The notes beneath the pieces were generated by a model. It was not told the DNA's origin. It worked only from the letters and a program-made list of their open reading frames with translations, and ran no database searches. A program made the position numbers and the translations under genes. A stretch of DNA of 64,000 bases from Candidatus Bipolaricaulota bacterium (GTDB taxonomy: Bacteria; Bipolaricaulota; Bipolaricaulia; RBG-16-55-9; DRXL01): positions 62,001-126,000 of the forward strand of contig JANXCC010000003.1 in assembly GCA_025060395.1 (NCBI GenBank). Reading direction: 5' to 3'. Shown one piece after another: positions 31,096-40,336 of this stretch. Each line of letters begins with the position of its first letter. The first letter of the stretch is position 1.

Positions 31096-33654
31096 ATGGC
31101 CAAGCCGAAGCTCACCCCGATGATGCAGCAGTATCTGCGTATCAAGTCGCAGTATCAAGACGTGATTCTCTTCTTTCAGCTCGGGGATTTCTACGAGACG
31201 TTCTTTGAGGACGCGGAGCTGACCGCTCGGGAATTAGATATCGCACTCACCAAGCGCGACGAGGCCCCAATGGCTGGTGTCCCCGTCAAGCGCGTCGCGT
31301 TCTATGTCAATCAGTTGCTAAAGAAGGGCTACAAAGTCGCGCTTTGTGAGCAACTCCAAGATCCCGAAGAAGCGAAAGGGCTTGTCGAGCGCGACGTCGT
31401 CAGAATTATTACTCCGGGCACAATCCTAGAAGAAGAGCTGCTGGAGCGCGGGGTGAATAACTATCTCGTCGCGCTCTACCCTGAAGACGAGTTCGTCGGG
31501 CTGGCATACGCCGATATTTCAACCGGGGAGTTTCGCGCCACAGAACTGAATATCTCTGAGCTGAAGAACGAGCTCAATAGACTACGCCCTGCAGAGATCA
31601 TCCTTCCTCGAGGGGCGGCCCTGGCGGAAGACTATCAAGCCGCGCGGAGCTATGTGGAGCCCTCGTCTTTTCAGATCCAGAAGCTTCTCGATCACTTCGG
31701 GATTATCTCGTGTGAGGGTTTAGGTCTCTCGGAGCTTGCTGGGCGCAGCGCCGCTGGCCTGCTCAGCTACGTTCAAGAGACCCAGAAAGGATCCCTCAAG
31801 CATCTCAGTCCACCAAAGCCCTATCAGCTGTCACGTCAGATGGGGCTAGACCCGTTCACCCAGCGAAATTTAGAGATTCTCGAAGAGCTACGTAGCTCCG
31901 GCACAGAAGCGACGCTCTTTCGCGTCATCAATCACACGATCACGGGTATGGGCGAGCGACTCCTCCGACGCTGGCTTCTCGCGCCCTTGCTCGACCAGAC
32001 TGAGATAGAAAAGCGCTTAGATGCTGTTGAGTTCTTCGTCGAACACGCCCTTGAGCGCAGTGAGCTTCGCACACTCTTGGGGCGTATCTACGATTTAGAG
32101 CGTCTTGCGGGGCGTTTGGGAGCCGGGCGCGTCACCCCGCGAGATCTATTGTCGCTGCGCCAGTCGCTCGAGCGCTGGCCGGAGCTGACAGCTCTTCTAC
32201 AAAGATGGGTCGACGCGAATGCCCCCGCGAAGTTAACAGAATTCTCCGAGCAGCTTCACGCCCTGGCTTTAGAAGAGCTGCGCCAGCTGCTCAGCCGCGC
32301 CCTACGTGAAGACGCCCCCATCGAACTCAAAGAGGGCAATATCATCCAAGAAGGGTTTTCACCAGAACTTGACGAGCTGAAAGCGCAAGAGCGCATCTTC
32401 AAGAGAAAGATCTTAGAGCTCGAGGCGCGCGAACGCGAGCGTACTGGCATTCAAACGCTGAAAGTCGGCTTCAATACCGTCTTTGGGTATTATCTTGAAG
32501 TCAGCAAAGCTGCGGCCAGGCGCGTCCCACCTGACTACCATCGAAAGCAGACACTGGCTAACGCTGAGCGCTTTATCACTCCAGAGCTCAAAGAGTACGA
32601 AGAGAAGATTCTCTCGGCCGAAGAACGCGCCAAGCGCCTTGAGTACGAGCTCTTCTGTCAAATACGCGATTCCACAACACAAAAGCTCTTTGAGATCCAG
32701 CAGCTCGCGCGCATTATTGCCGAATTAGACGTTCTTTCAGGGCTTGCTGAAGCCGCACATCGCTATCGCTATACGCGTCCGCGCTTCACTGATCGCCACG
32801 AGATCTCCATCATTGATGGCCGCCATCCCATCGTCGAGCGTCTGCTCCCTGGCGGGCAGTTCGTCCCCAATGATTTGAAGCTCAACGAAGACGACTATCT
32901 TGTTGTGTTGACAGGCCCGAACATGAGCGGCAAGAGCGTCTATCTCCGACAGATCGCGCTCATCTGTCTGTTGGCTCAGATCGGCTCGTTTGTGCCAGCC
33001 AAGGCCGCGACGCTCCCTATTATAGATAAGATCTTCGCCCGCGTCGGCGCCAGCGATATGCTCGCCGCTGGGTACAGCACATTCATGGTCGAGATGCTGG
33101 AGACTGCTAATATTCTCAATAACGCGACCGAGCGCAGCTTAATCATCCTAGATGAGATGGGCCGCGGCACAAGCACCTTTGATGGTGTGAGCATCGCCTG
33201 GGCCGTCGCTGAGCATCTCGCCACGAAAGTCCGCGCGAAGACACTCTTCGCCACGCACTATCACGAGCTGACCAAGCTCGCTGATCGCATCCCCGGCGTC
33301 AAAAACTATCACGTTCAAGTCAAAGAGTACGGCAACCAAGTGATCTTCTTGCACAAGGTCGCTCCTGGTGCAACCGAGGGCAGCTATGGGGTGCACGTGG
33401 CGCGCATGGCCGGGCTCCCAGATGAAGTCACGCGCAAGGCCGACGAGATCCTACAGAAGATCTTAGAGAACAATCCCTTGGACGCTATGGGCGAGCTCCG
33501 TAGAAAAGACCCAAGATTTGTGAAGCAACTTGCGATCTTTCGCGCCGATGAGCACCCCGTGGTGCAAGAGCTCAGAGCGCTCGACATCAACAGGCTGACG
33601 CCATTAGAAGCATTAGAGCTTCTTGCCAAGCTCAAGAAGCGCGCCGAGCAGTGA
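31096..33654 (+). CDS. mutS: DNA mismatch repair protein MutS
   Basis: FFQLGDFYETFFEDA, TGPNMSGKSVYLRQ, DEMGRGTSTFDG, ATHYHEL; start moved to ATG 31096. Confidence 0.95.
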   Translation: MAKPKLTPMMQQYLRIKSQYQDVILFFQLGDFYETFFEDAELTARELDIALTKRDEAPMAGVPVKRVAFYVNQLLKKGYKVALCEQLQDPEEAKGLVERDVVRIITPGTILEEELLERGVNNYLVALYPEDEFVGLAYADISTGEFRATELNISELKNELNRLRPAEIILPRGAALAEDYQAARSYVEPSSFQIQKLLDHFGIISCEGLGLSELAGRSAAGLLSYVQETQKGSLKHLSPPKPYQLSRQMGLDPFTQRNLEILEELRSSGTEATLFRVINHTITGMGERLLRRWLLAPLLDQTEIEKRLDAVEFFVEHALERSELRTLLGRIYDLERLAGRLGAGRVTPRDLLSLRQSLERWPELTALLQRWVDANAPAKLTEFSEQLHALALEELRQLLSRALREDAPIELKEGNIIQEGFSPELDELKAQERIFKRKILELEARERERTGIQTLKVGFNTVFGYYLEVSKAAARRVPPDYHRKQTLANAERFITPELKEYEEKILSAEERAKRLEYELFCQIRDSTTQKLFEIQQLARIIAELDVLSGLAEAAHRYRYTRPRFTDRHEISIIDGRHPIVERLLPGGQFVPNDLKLNEDDYLVVLTGPNMSGKSVYLRQIALICLLAQIGSFVPAKAATLPIIDKIFARVGASDMLAAGYSTFMVEMLETANILNNATERSLIILDEMGRGTSTFDGVSIAWAVAEHLATKVRAKTLFATHYHELTKLADRIPGVKNYHVQVKEYGNQVIFLHKVAPGATEGSYGVHVARMAGLPDEVTRKADEILQKILENNPLDAMGELRRKDPRFVKQLAIFRADEHPVVQELRALDINRLTPLEALELLAKLKKRAEQ

Positions 33655-34324
33655 GCCAGCACTCTGCTAGCTTCAGATCAGCTTCGGTCGTGATCTTGAT
33701 ATTCTGCGCTTCTCCAGGGATGGCTCTCGGTTGCACCCCGCTCATCGCTAGGACGACGCTTGCTTCGTCGGTGAAGTAGCGCCCTTGAGCATAAGCGCGT
33801 TCGAGGGCTTCTGTTAAGAGCTTGCGCGTAAACCCTTGGGGCGTCTGGGCACAGAATAACATCGAGCGATCTTCGTCTGAGACGATCTGGTCTTCTTTCA
33901 CGCGCTTGACGCTTTCTGCTATAGGGACGACGGGCACAGCTGTGCCGTGCTCTTTCATAGTTTCGATGACGCGCTCAACTAAGCTCAGCGAGACACACGG
34001 ACGCGCTCCATCGTGAACGAGCACATAGTCACCGTGAGCTGCCCGCACCCCAGTGAGCACCGAATCTTGTCGGTGCGCGCCCCCATACACCCGCTGCCAG
34101 GGCTTCTCTAGCGCAAGAGATAGTTTCTGAAAGAGTCGCTCATCATCGGGATGGATCACAACGATTATTTCTGAAACCTGAGCACAGCGGGCAAAGAGCT
34201 CCAGCGAGTACTCGAGTATAGGCTTGCCGCCAAGAGAAATATATGCTTTTGGTAGTGAAGACCCAAGGCGCTGGCCGCGCCCAGCAGCCACAATAACGGC
34301 GCTGATCTCTATTGCTGCTCCCAT
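33632..34324 (-). CDS. ispD: 2-C-methyl-D-erythritol 4-phosphate cytidylyltransferase
   Basis: VIVAAGRGQRLGSSLPKAYISLGGKPILEYSL...VHDGARPCVS. Confidence 0.92.
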   Translation of the reverse strand: MGAAIEISAVIVAAGRGQRLGSSLPKAYISLGGKPILEYSLELFARCAQVSEIIVVIHPDDERLFQKLSLALEKPWQRVYGGAHRQDSVLTGVRAAHGDYVLVHDGARPCVSLSLVERVIETMKEHGTAVPVVPIAESVKRVKEDQIVSDEDRSMLFCAQTPQGFTRKLLTEALERAYAQGRYFTDEASVVLAMSGVQPRAIPGEAQNIKITTEADLKLAECWLTARRAS

Positions 34325-35352
34325 TTGACGGGCTCAACTTTAGGACGCACAAAGAGCATCTTGCCCGCTTCGGTCTGTAAGCTCGAATTCACAATCGCTT
34401 TGATCTTCTTCCCGATGAAGCGCCGACCGTTCTCTACTACGACCATGGTGCCGTCGTCTAGGTACCCAACTCCTTGATTGATCTCCTCTCCCCGATCTAT
34501 GACTTCGACCTCGATCTCTTCACCGGGGATGAAGCGCGGCTTGACAGCATTGGCTAATTCGTTGATATTGAGCACGGGGACGCCCTCAACCTTCGCGACT
34601 TTATTGAGATTATAGTCAGTCGTGATGATCTTCGCGTTGAGTTCTTTAGCGAGCTGGATGAGCTTGCGATCGACGTCGACGATATTGGGATAATCTTTGT
34701 TGAGCACCTCGACTTGGACTTCAGAGCTGCGGCGCAGCTCCCCTAAGATATCAAGGCCCCTCCGCCCCTTGCGCCGCCGCAGGTTGTCTTGGGAGTCTGC
34801 AATCGCTTGGAGCTCGCTGAGCACAAACTCAGCGATCACGATCTTGCCCTCGATAAAGCCCGTCTTCGCTAGATCCCCAATACGCCCGTCGATAATCGCG
34901 CTGGTATCTACGAGCTTGATGGGGATAGAAGGGGCGCTGGGCTCGGCGGGTTTAGAGGGCTCTGGCCATAAGAGCTCAACCCGTTGCCCTACGACAAAAC
35001 CCCCTATTGTGAAGAGAAGCACGATAAGCCCTTGGAGAGCACGTACGAGGGGATTTCCCGGAAAGAGCAGAGCTACACCCCACGCGAGGGCCACCCCCAA
35101 CAAAGCCCCTACCAGGCCGACAAGCCCCCCGTACACGAGCTTACGCGCCCCGCCCTCTTGAGCTAACTGATACTGCAAAAGTCTCACCAAATTCGTGACC
35201 AAGAGGGCAGCCACCCCTCCCCCCAACGCCCCTATCAAGATCTGAGCTTCCCACGCGTGGAGACCGCCGATCGGCGGCACCCAGCCCTCGGCTAAACTGA
35301 TGAGAATCCCCAGCGCTATCAGCGCCCCGTAGAGAAAGACTCTCAACATCAT
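34309..35352 (-). CDS. PIN/TRAM-domain membrane protein (YacL-like)
   Basis: N-terminal TMs, VDTSAIIDGRIGDLAKTGF PIN, IITTDYNLNKVA, C-terminal TRAM. Confidence 0.85.
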   Translation of the reverse strand: MMLRVFLYGALIALGILISLAEGWVPPIGGLHAWEAQILIGALGGGVAALLVTNLVRLLQYQLAQEGGARKLVYGGLVGLVGALLGVALAWGVALLFPGNPLVRALQGLIVLLFTIGGFVVGQRVELLWPEPSKPAEPSAPSIPIKLVDTSAIIDGRIGDLAKTGFIEGKIVIAEFVLSELQAIADSQDNLRRRKGRRGLDILGELRRSSEVQVEVLNKDYPNIVDVDRKLIQLAKELNAKIITTDYNLNKVAKVEGVPVLNINELANAVKPRFIPGEEIEVEVIDRGEEINQGVGYLDDGTMVVVENGRRFIGKKIKAIVNSSLQTEAGKMLFVRPKVEPVKWEQQ

Positions 35353-35377
35353 TCTCCACTTATTCTAGCACAAACGC

Positions 35378-35407
35378 TTGACTTTCGCACGATCTTTCGG
35401 ATATTTT
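35378..35407 (+). promoter_or_regulatory. Candidate prmC promoter TTGACT-18-TATTTT
   Basis: ATG 35415 lies 7 nt downstream of the -10. Confidence 0.45.
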
Positions 35408-35411
35408 TTAC

Positions 35412-36293
35412 ATGATGAAACCGACAAAGACTGTGGGTGAGGAGCTACGCTGGGCTACAGAACAGCTTCGCCCACGCTGTGGAGAATCAGCGCGCCTGGA
35501 AGCTGAGTTCCTCCTCACCCACGTCTTGCAGCAGACGCGCCTTGAGCTCTATCTCCGAGCTCAAGAGTCGGTCACTCCAAAGCAGCACGCTCAACTCTGC
35601 AAGCTGGTGGAGCGTCGCCGCCGGGGTGAGCCTCTGCAATATCTTCTTGGGCATGCAGAGTTTTTTGGATGTTCTCTGCGCTTAACACCCGGCGTGTTCA
35701 TCCCGCGCCCGGAGACCGAAGAGCTCGTTGCACTAATCGTAGCACGCTCGAGCACGCCCCCAGCTCATGTGTTAGACTTGGGCACGGGATCAGGGGCGAT
35801 CAGCATCGCCTTGGCGCGGGCGTGGCCAGAGAGTTCTTTCGTTGCCGTTGATATCTCTCCAAAGGCGCTGGCGCTGGCGCGCGAGAACGCTAGGCGCAAT
35901 GGCGTCGCAGAACGCATTCGGTTCGTTCGCTCTGATTGGTTTTCTCATATCTCGGAAAGATTCGATCTGATTGTCTCGAACCCCCCTTACGTGCGGAGAG
36001 GGTACCTCGAGCGCGCTCCGCGCGAGTTACGCTATGAGCCCCAAGGAGCCCTCGATGGAGGCCCAGAGGGTCTAGACGCCCTGACCGAGATTATTCGAGA
36101 GAGCCCGGCCCATCTCCGTCCCGGTGGAGTCCTCTATCTGGAGATCGGCTCGGATCAAGGGAGCTGTGTCCGCAGGCTGCTCCAAGAGACCAATGCCTTT
36201 GGAGAGATCGAGACCCTCAAAGACTTAACGGGGCAAGACCGATTTGCGCGCGCCGTGCGCTCAGACTATGTCGCCCCTGGTGCAAGTCTCTGA
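35412..36293 (+). CDS. prmC: Peptide chain release factor N5-glutamine methyltransferase
   Basis: PRPETEELV, DLGTGSGAISIALA, IVSNPPYV. Confidence 0.93.
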   Translation: MMKPTKTVGEELRWATEQLRPRCGESARLEAEFLLTHVLQQTRLELYLRAQESVTPKQHAQLCKLVERRRRGEPLQYLLGHAEFFGCSLRLTPGVFIPRPETEELVALIVARSSTPPAHVLDLGTGSGAISIALARAWPESSFVAVDISPKALALARENARRNGVAERIRFVRSDWFSHISERFDLIVSNPPYVRRGYLERAPRELRYEPQGALDGGPEGLDALTEIIRESPAHLRPGGVLYLEIGSDQGSCVRRLLQETNAFGEIETLKDLTGQDRFARAVRSDYVAPGASL

Positions 36294-36936
36294 GCTACAG
36301 TTTGTGACCCCCGAGGGAAAGAAGATCTTAGAAGATGTGACCCTCAGGGTGAATCATGGCGAGTTGGTCTTTCTCGTAGGCCCGCCGTCCTCGGGAAAGA
36401 GTCTTATCTTGAGATTACTCTATCATGAGCTGCGCCCCCAACGTGGGCAAATCCTCGTCGATGATCGCAATGTGACGCGTTTGCATCCGAGGAAGCTTTT
36501 CGCGTTCCGGCGTCGTCTAGGGATTGTCCCGCAAGAGCTGGTGCTTCCACGGCGCACGGTCAGAGACACGCTAGCGTTCAAGCTAGGCAGCTTGGGCTTC
36601 TCCCCTGACGATATCACGTCGATGGTTGACGAAATCTTGGAGACGGTGAAGCTGCGCGCTGTCGCCGACACCCTGATAAGCGAGCTAGATCTGGCGCAGC
36701 AGAGGCTCTGGGCGCTTGCGCTTGCGGCGTGCCATAGCCCTGTTTTGCTCCTTGTTGATGAGCCATTTGCAGGGTTGGAATATAAAGACGCTCAAAAGGT
36801 GCTTGAGGGGCTGCAATCGATCCATGAGCGCAAGCGTGTTGCAATGCTCGTAGCCACACGAGAGAGGGGATGGGCCGTGCGCAGCGGCGCACGGATCGTT
36901 TATCTACAAGCAGGGCGTACGCACGAGGCTCTATGA
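36271..36936 (+). CDS. FtsE-like ABC ATPase, degenerate signature and H-loop
   Basis: GPPSSGKS Walker A, LLLVDEP Walker B; adjacent to ftsX with ATGA overlap; LSGGE replaced by LDLAQ. Confidence 0.78.
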   Translation, partial: SPLVQVSELQFVTPEGKKILEDVTLRVNHGELVFLVGPPSSGKSLILRLLYHELRPQRGQILVDDRNVTRLHPRKLFAFRRRLGIVPQELVLPRRTVRDTLAFKLGSLGFSPDDITSMVDEILETVKLRAVADTLISELDLAQQRLWALALAACHSPVLLLVDEPFAGLEYKDAQKVLEGLQSIHERKRVAMLVATRERGWAVRSGARIVYLQAGRTHEAL

Positions 36937-37751
36937 GAAGTTTTCTGATCAAGGAGCTAGGGCGCACGATTGTGACCGACTGGCGCGTTCTGCTGCGAGC
37001 TTTAGTGGGGGTGTTTATCGCTGGGGGAGCGCTCGCGGTAGCGCTCGTGCTCTGGGTAGGGCGTGGCCCTTGGGGAGAGAATCGTCTCATCGTGCTCTTT
37101 GAGCCAGGAGTATCGAGCGAACAGATCCGTCAAGTCTATCGCCACGTGCGCGAATGGGAGGTGATCTCCGAGGTCTTATACATTATGAGAGAGGATCCGC
37201 GCTTTGCGCAAGACGGCGTCGATCCAGAGCGTGCTCCAGCGGGATACTTACGGGTTACGGTGCGTCATCCTGTTCAGACGGCCGAGGTGCAAGCAGCGCT
37301 TCGCGAACTCCCTGGTGTAGCTACGGTGCAAAGCTATCAAAGAGGAGCTCTCAGAGAACTGTTGATTTCCCATAGCGGGGCACATACCGCCGTGACGCTG
37401 GCGCAAGGAGGCGCTCTGCTTTTAGCGTGGATAGCGCTAGGGATGATCATGCGCGCACTCATCCGGTCGTGGCGTGGCGAGCTTGAGATCTTATATCTTT
37501 CTGGGGTCGCTCCGGGAGTGGTCCGTGAGGCATTCTTCGCCGTGGCGATGGTGTGCTCAGGATGCTCAGGGGTTCTCGCCCTTGGGCTTGTCTTTGCTAT
37601 AAGGGACGTGAGCGGGGTACGTCATTGGGTGCCGGAGTTGTCGCAGCCGGGAAGCTGGGAGTACCTCAGCGTTCTCGGAATAGGGCTTACTTTGCTCGTA
37701 GGAGTGGCAACAGGGGTCTTCGGGGCTTGGGCCGTATGGAAGAGATCCTAG
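36933..37751 (+). CDS. ftsX: FtsX-like permease
   Basis: N-terminal TM, extracytoplasmic domain, three C-terminal TMs; coupled to the FtsE-like gene. Confidence 0.8.
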   Translation: MRSFLIKELGRTIVTDWRVLLRALVGVFIAGGALAVALVLWVGRGPWGENRLIVLFEPGVSSEQIRQVYRHVREWEVISEVLYIMREDPRFAQDGVDPERAPAGYLRVTVRHPVQTAEVQAALRELPGVATVQSYQRGALRELLISHSGAHTAVTLAQGGALLLAWIALGMIMRALIRSWRGELEILYLSGVAPGVVREAFFAVAMVCSGCSGVLALGLVFAIRDVSGVRHWVPELSQPGSWEYLSVLGIGLTLLVGVATGVFGAWAVWKRS

Positions 37752-37962
37752 GGGTGATGGTCTGGATTCACGACAGCATCGGCCAGGGGGTAGCTCGCAA
37801 AAGATCAACGATCGCTTAAGTCATGATAGGCACTTCTTAGCCGAAAAATTCGTTGAGCAATTGGGAACGCTACGAACCCAATCCCCTGCGATTTCTGGGA
37901 CCGCTTGCAGACACCATAAGTATGCATCATAATAAACCATCGACGATAGAGGAGGGATACGA

Positions 37963-39156
37963 ATGCGCGGCTTTCTGCGGCGAGTTCTCAGCTGTTGTCT
38001 CAGCGTCATCTTGATCCCCAGTGCATGGGCTATCTCTACAGGGCAGCAGGCACAACCTCTAGACCCCTGCAGCGTTCAGTTTCCCAAGACTGTGCCTCAG
38101 ATCGAACTGCAGCAGATCGCGGCGGGCTTTGCTCGTCCGGTCTATGTGACCCACGCCGGCGACGGCTCTGGACGCTTGTTCGTCGTCGAGCAAGCTGGAA
38201 TTATTAAGATCATTCGCAATGGACGCACGCTCGCAACCCCGTTTTTGGATATCCGTGATCGAGTCGAGATGGGTGCACGTCTCGGCGACGAGCGTGGGCT
38301 GCTCAGCGTGGCCTTCCATCCCAAGTACAAAGAGAACGGGCGTTTCTTCGTCAACTACACAGGGCGACGCGAAGGGGTGCTCAAATCTATCATCGCCGAA
38401 TACAGAGTCTCTGCAAACCCCGATATCGCTGACCGCACAGAGAGAGTTATTTTGGAAGTCGAGCAACCCTTCCCTAATCACAACGGAGGACTCAATAAGT
38501 TCGGCCCTGACGGCTGTTTGTATATCGGCCTGGGCGACGGTGGCGCCGCGGGCGACCCCCTCAACGCTGGCCAGAGCCTTGACACACTCTTGGGGAAGAT
38601 TCTGCGCATTGACATTGAGAAAGCCCCCTACGCCATTCCCCAAGACAATCCCTTCGTTGGACAAGCCAACGCTAAGAGCGAGATCTGGGCCTACGGTTTG
38701 AGAAATCCATGGAGATTCTCGTTTGATCGCTGTACGGGGCGACTCTTCGCGGGTGATGTCGGACAGGATCGTCTGGAAGAGATAGACCTGATCGAGAAGG
38801 GAAAGAACTACGGCTGGCGCATCATGGAAGGCTCGCAGTGCTACGATCCCCCGACGATGTGCAACACTCAAGGCCTAGAGCTCCCTATCGCGGAGTACGA
38901 TCATTCGTTGGGCTGCTCTGTCACCGGGGGTTACGTCTATCGCGGCACACAGCACCCGTCTTTGGTCGGGCACTATCTCTTTGGAGACTACTGTAGCGGA
39001 CGCATCTGGTCGCTGGTGCCAGAGCCCTCTGGAAAATGGACAATGCGCCAACTGATAGATTCTCCCTACAGCATCAGCTCGTTTGGCGAAGACGAACAGG
39101 GCGAGCTGTACGTCACACATTACGGCGGGGCGATCTATCGTATCATAGCGAGGTGA
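37963..39156 (+). CDS. PQQ-dependent sugar (glucose/sorbosone-type) dehydrogenase, secreted
   Basis: GFARPVYVTHAGDGSGRLFVVEQAG, NHNGG, YGLRNPWRFSFD, GDVGQDRLEEID. Confidence 0.88.
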   Translation: MRGFLRRVLSCCLSVILIPSAWAISTGQQAQPLDPCSVQFPKTVPQIELQQIAAGFARPVYVTHAGDGSGRLFVVEQAGIIKIIRNGRTLATPFLDIRDRVEMGARLGDERGLLSVAFHPKYKENGRFFVNYTGRREGVLKSIIAEYRVSANPDIADRTERVILEVEQPFPNHNGGLNKFGPDGCLYIGLGDGGAAGDPLNAGQSLDTLLGKILRIDIEKAPYAIPQDNPFVGQANAKSEIWAYGLRNPWRFSFDRCTGRLFAGDVGQDRLEEIDLIEKGKNYGWRIMEGSQCYDPPTMCNTQGLELPIAEYDHSLGCSVTGGYVYRGTQHPSLVGHYLFGDYCSGRIWSLVPEPSGKWTMRQLIDSPYSISSFGEDEQGELYVTHYGGAIYRIIAR

Positions 39157-39193
39157 GAGCTTATGCTCAGTGAGTAACACATCGAAGGGTTTA

Positions 39194-40150
39194 TTAGAAA
39201 GGGATGAGATCGTTGTCGCTTTGTTGCTGACGTAGCTTGTGTTGGTCTTCAAAATAAAGCCGCTTTGCTTGGAAGAAAACTGGGGAGAAGTATCTTTTAT
39301 TAAGATCCTTCACGGCTTCGATGTCTGTAATTGCCTGAACATGTTCCTTGGGAGTTGGTCCCTCGATTTTGTTTAAGGCTTCTTGAGTCAGATTCACTGA
39401 TCCAGTGAAAGCCAATATTCCGTCTATGATGAGTATTTTTTGGTGAGTTTTCTGTTGAGAGCGATCAAAGTAAACTAACATGTTAGTAGAAGATTGGTAA
39501 CCTTCTTGAAGTTTCGTCCATTTCTTATAGTATCTCGATGTTACCAATGACTCCTCTTACAACTACGGGAGAGTCTTTTGATGATACAGCTTTAAGGATG
39601 CCTTCAAAATATCGATCAATAGAATATGTTGCAAAATGCACAAAATTTTTTGCTCCAAGGATGGTTTGAATAATGATATCTGATGTAGGGTCTTGGTTAA
39701 AATTGGATGTAAAAATAGGGTTAAGGGTGTGTAAGTGCTTATCAAAGGAAAGCGGTTTTAAGGCTTCTAACCCCAAAGGATTCATTGGTTTTTTAAAAAT
39801 ACTCATAATAAAATCAGTTTGTTCGTGAGGATTATTAAGATGCTTAAGATGTTTCTTGGGAATAAATATGTCATTAAGTCTTAATCCTTCTCTACACACA
39901 GGGCATTGAAATAAAAATTGCTCTTGTTCTTCTTCAAATTCATCTTCATCATCGAGTTCAACATACTTATACCACTCAGGACCATACTTCTGTTCTAGTT
40001 TGCGAGTTAGCTTAGGGTAGTCATTTAGGAAATACCTGAAAATTTTATTCCTAAGCTTTTCTATCTCACTTGCTAATAAGATTGCGAAACACCCCTGACA
40101 AACCGCTTCTGGAGGATCGTAGTTAAGGAGCTGTTAAAGTCGAAACCCAT
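39194..40150 (-). pseudogene. Zn-finger + phospholipase D-like (HKD) protein, broken by at least two frameshifts
   Basis: Pieces in three frames: MGFDFNSS / LNYDPPEAVCQGCFAILL...FQCPVCREGLRLND...GVIGNIE / YYKKWTKLQEGY...THQKILIIDGILAFTGSVNLT. Confidence 0.7.
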
Positions 40151-40300
40151 AAAAGAGCCACCTCTAAAAGGTTATTGTAGCAATCTAATGGCTGCGAGGC
40201 AACTTCTCAACAAATCAATTAAGAGAAAAGAGCAAAGCCAAGGCCTTAGCCATCTCCAATCGGTGTCATACAGCAGTGATCCGGTAATCAAGGGAGGATT

Positions 40301-40330
40301 TTGAAATGATGACCTCCACATTGGTAGAAT
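40301..40330 (+). promoter_or_regulatory. Candidate promoter TTGAAA-18-TAGAAT, 6 nt before ATG 40337
   Basis: Direct reading. Confidence 0.45.
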
Positions 40331-40336
40331 AAATCC

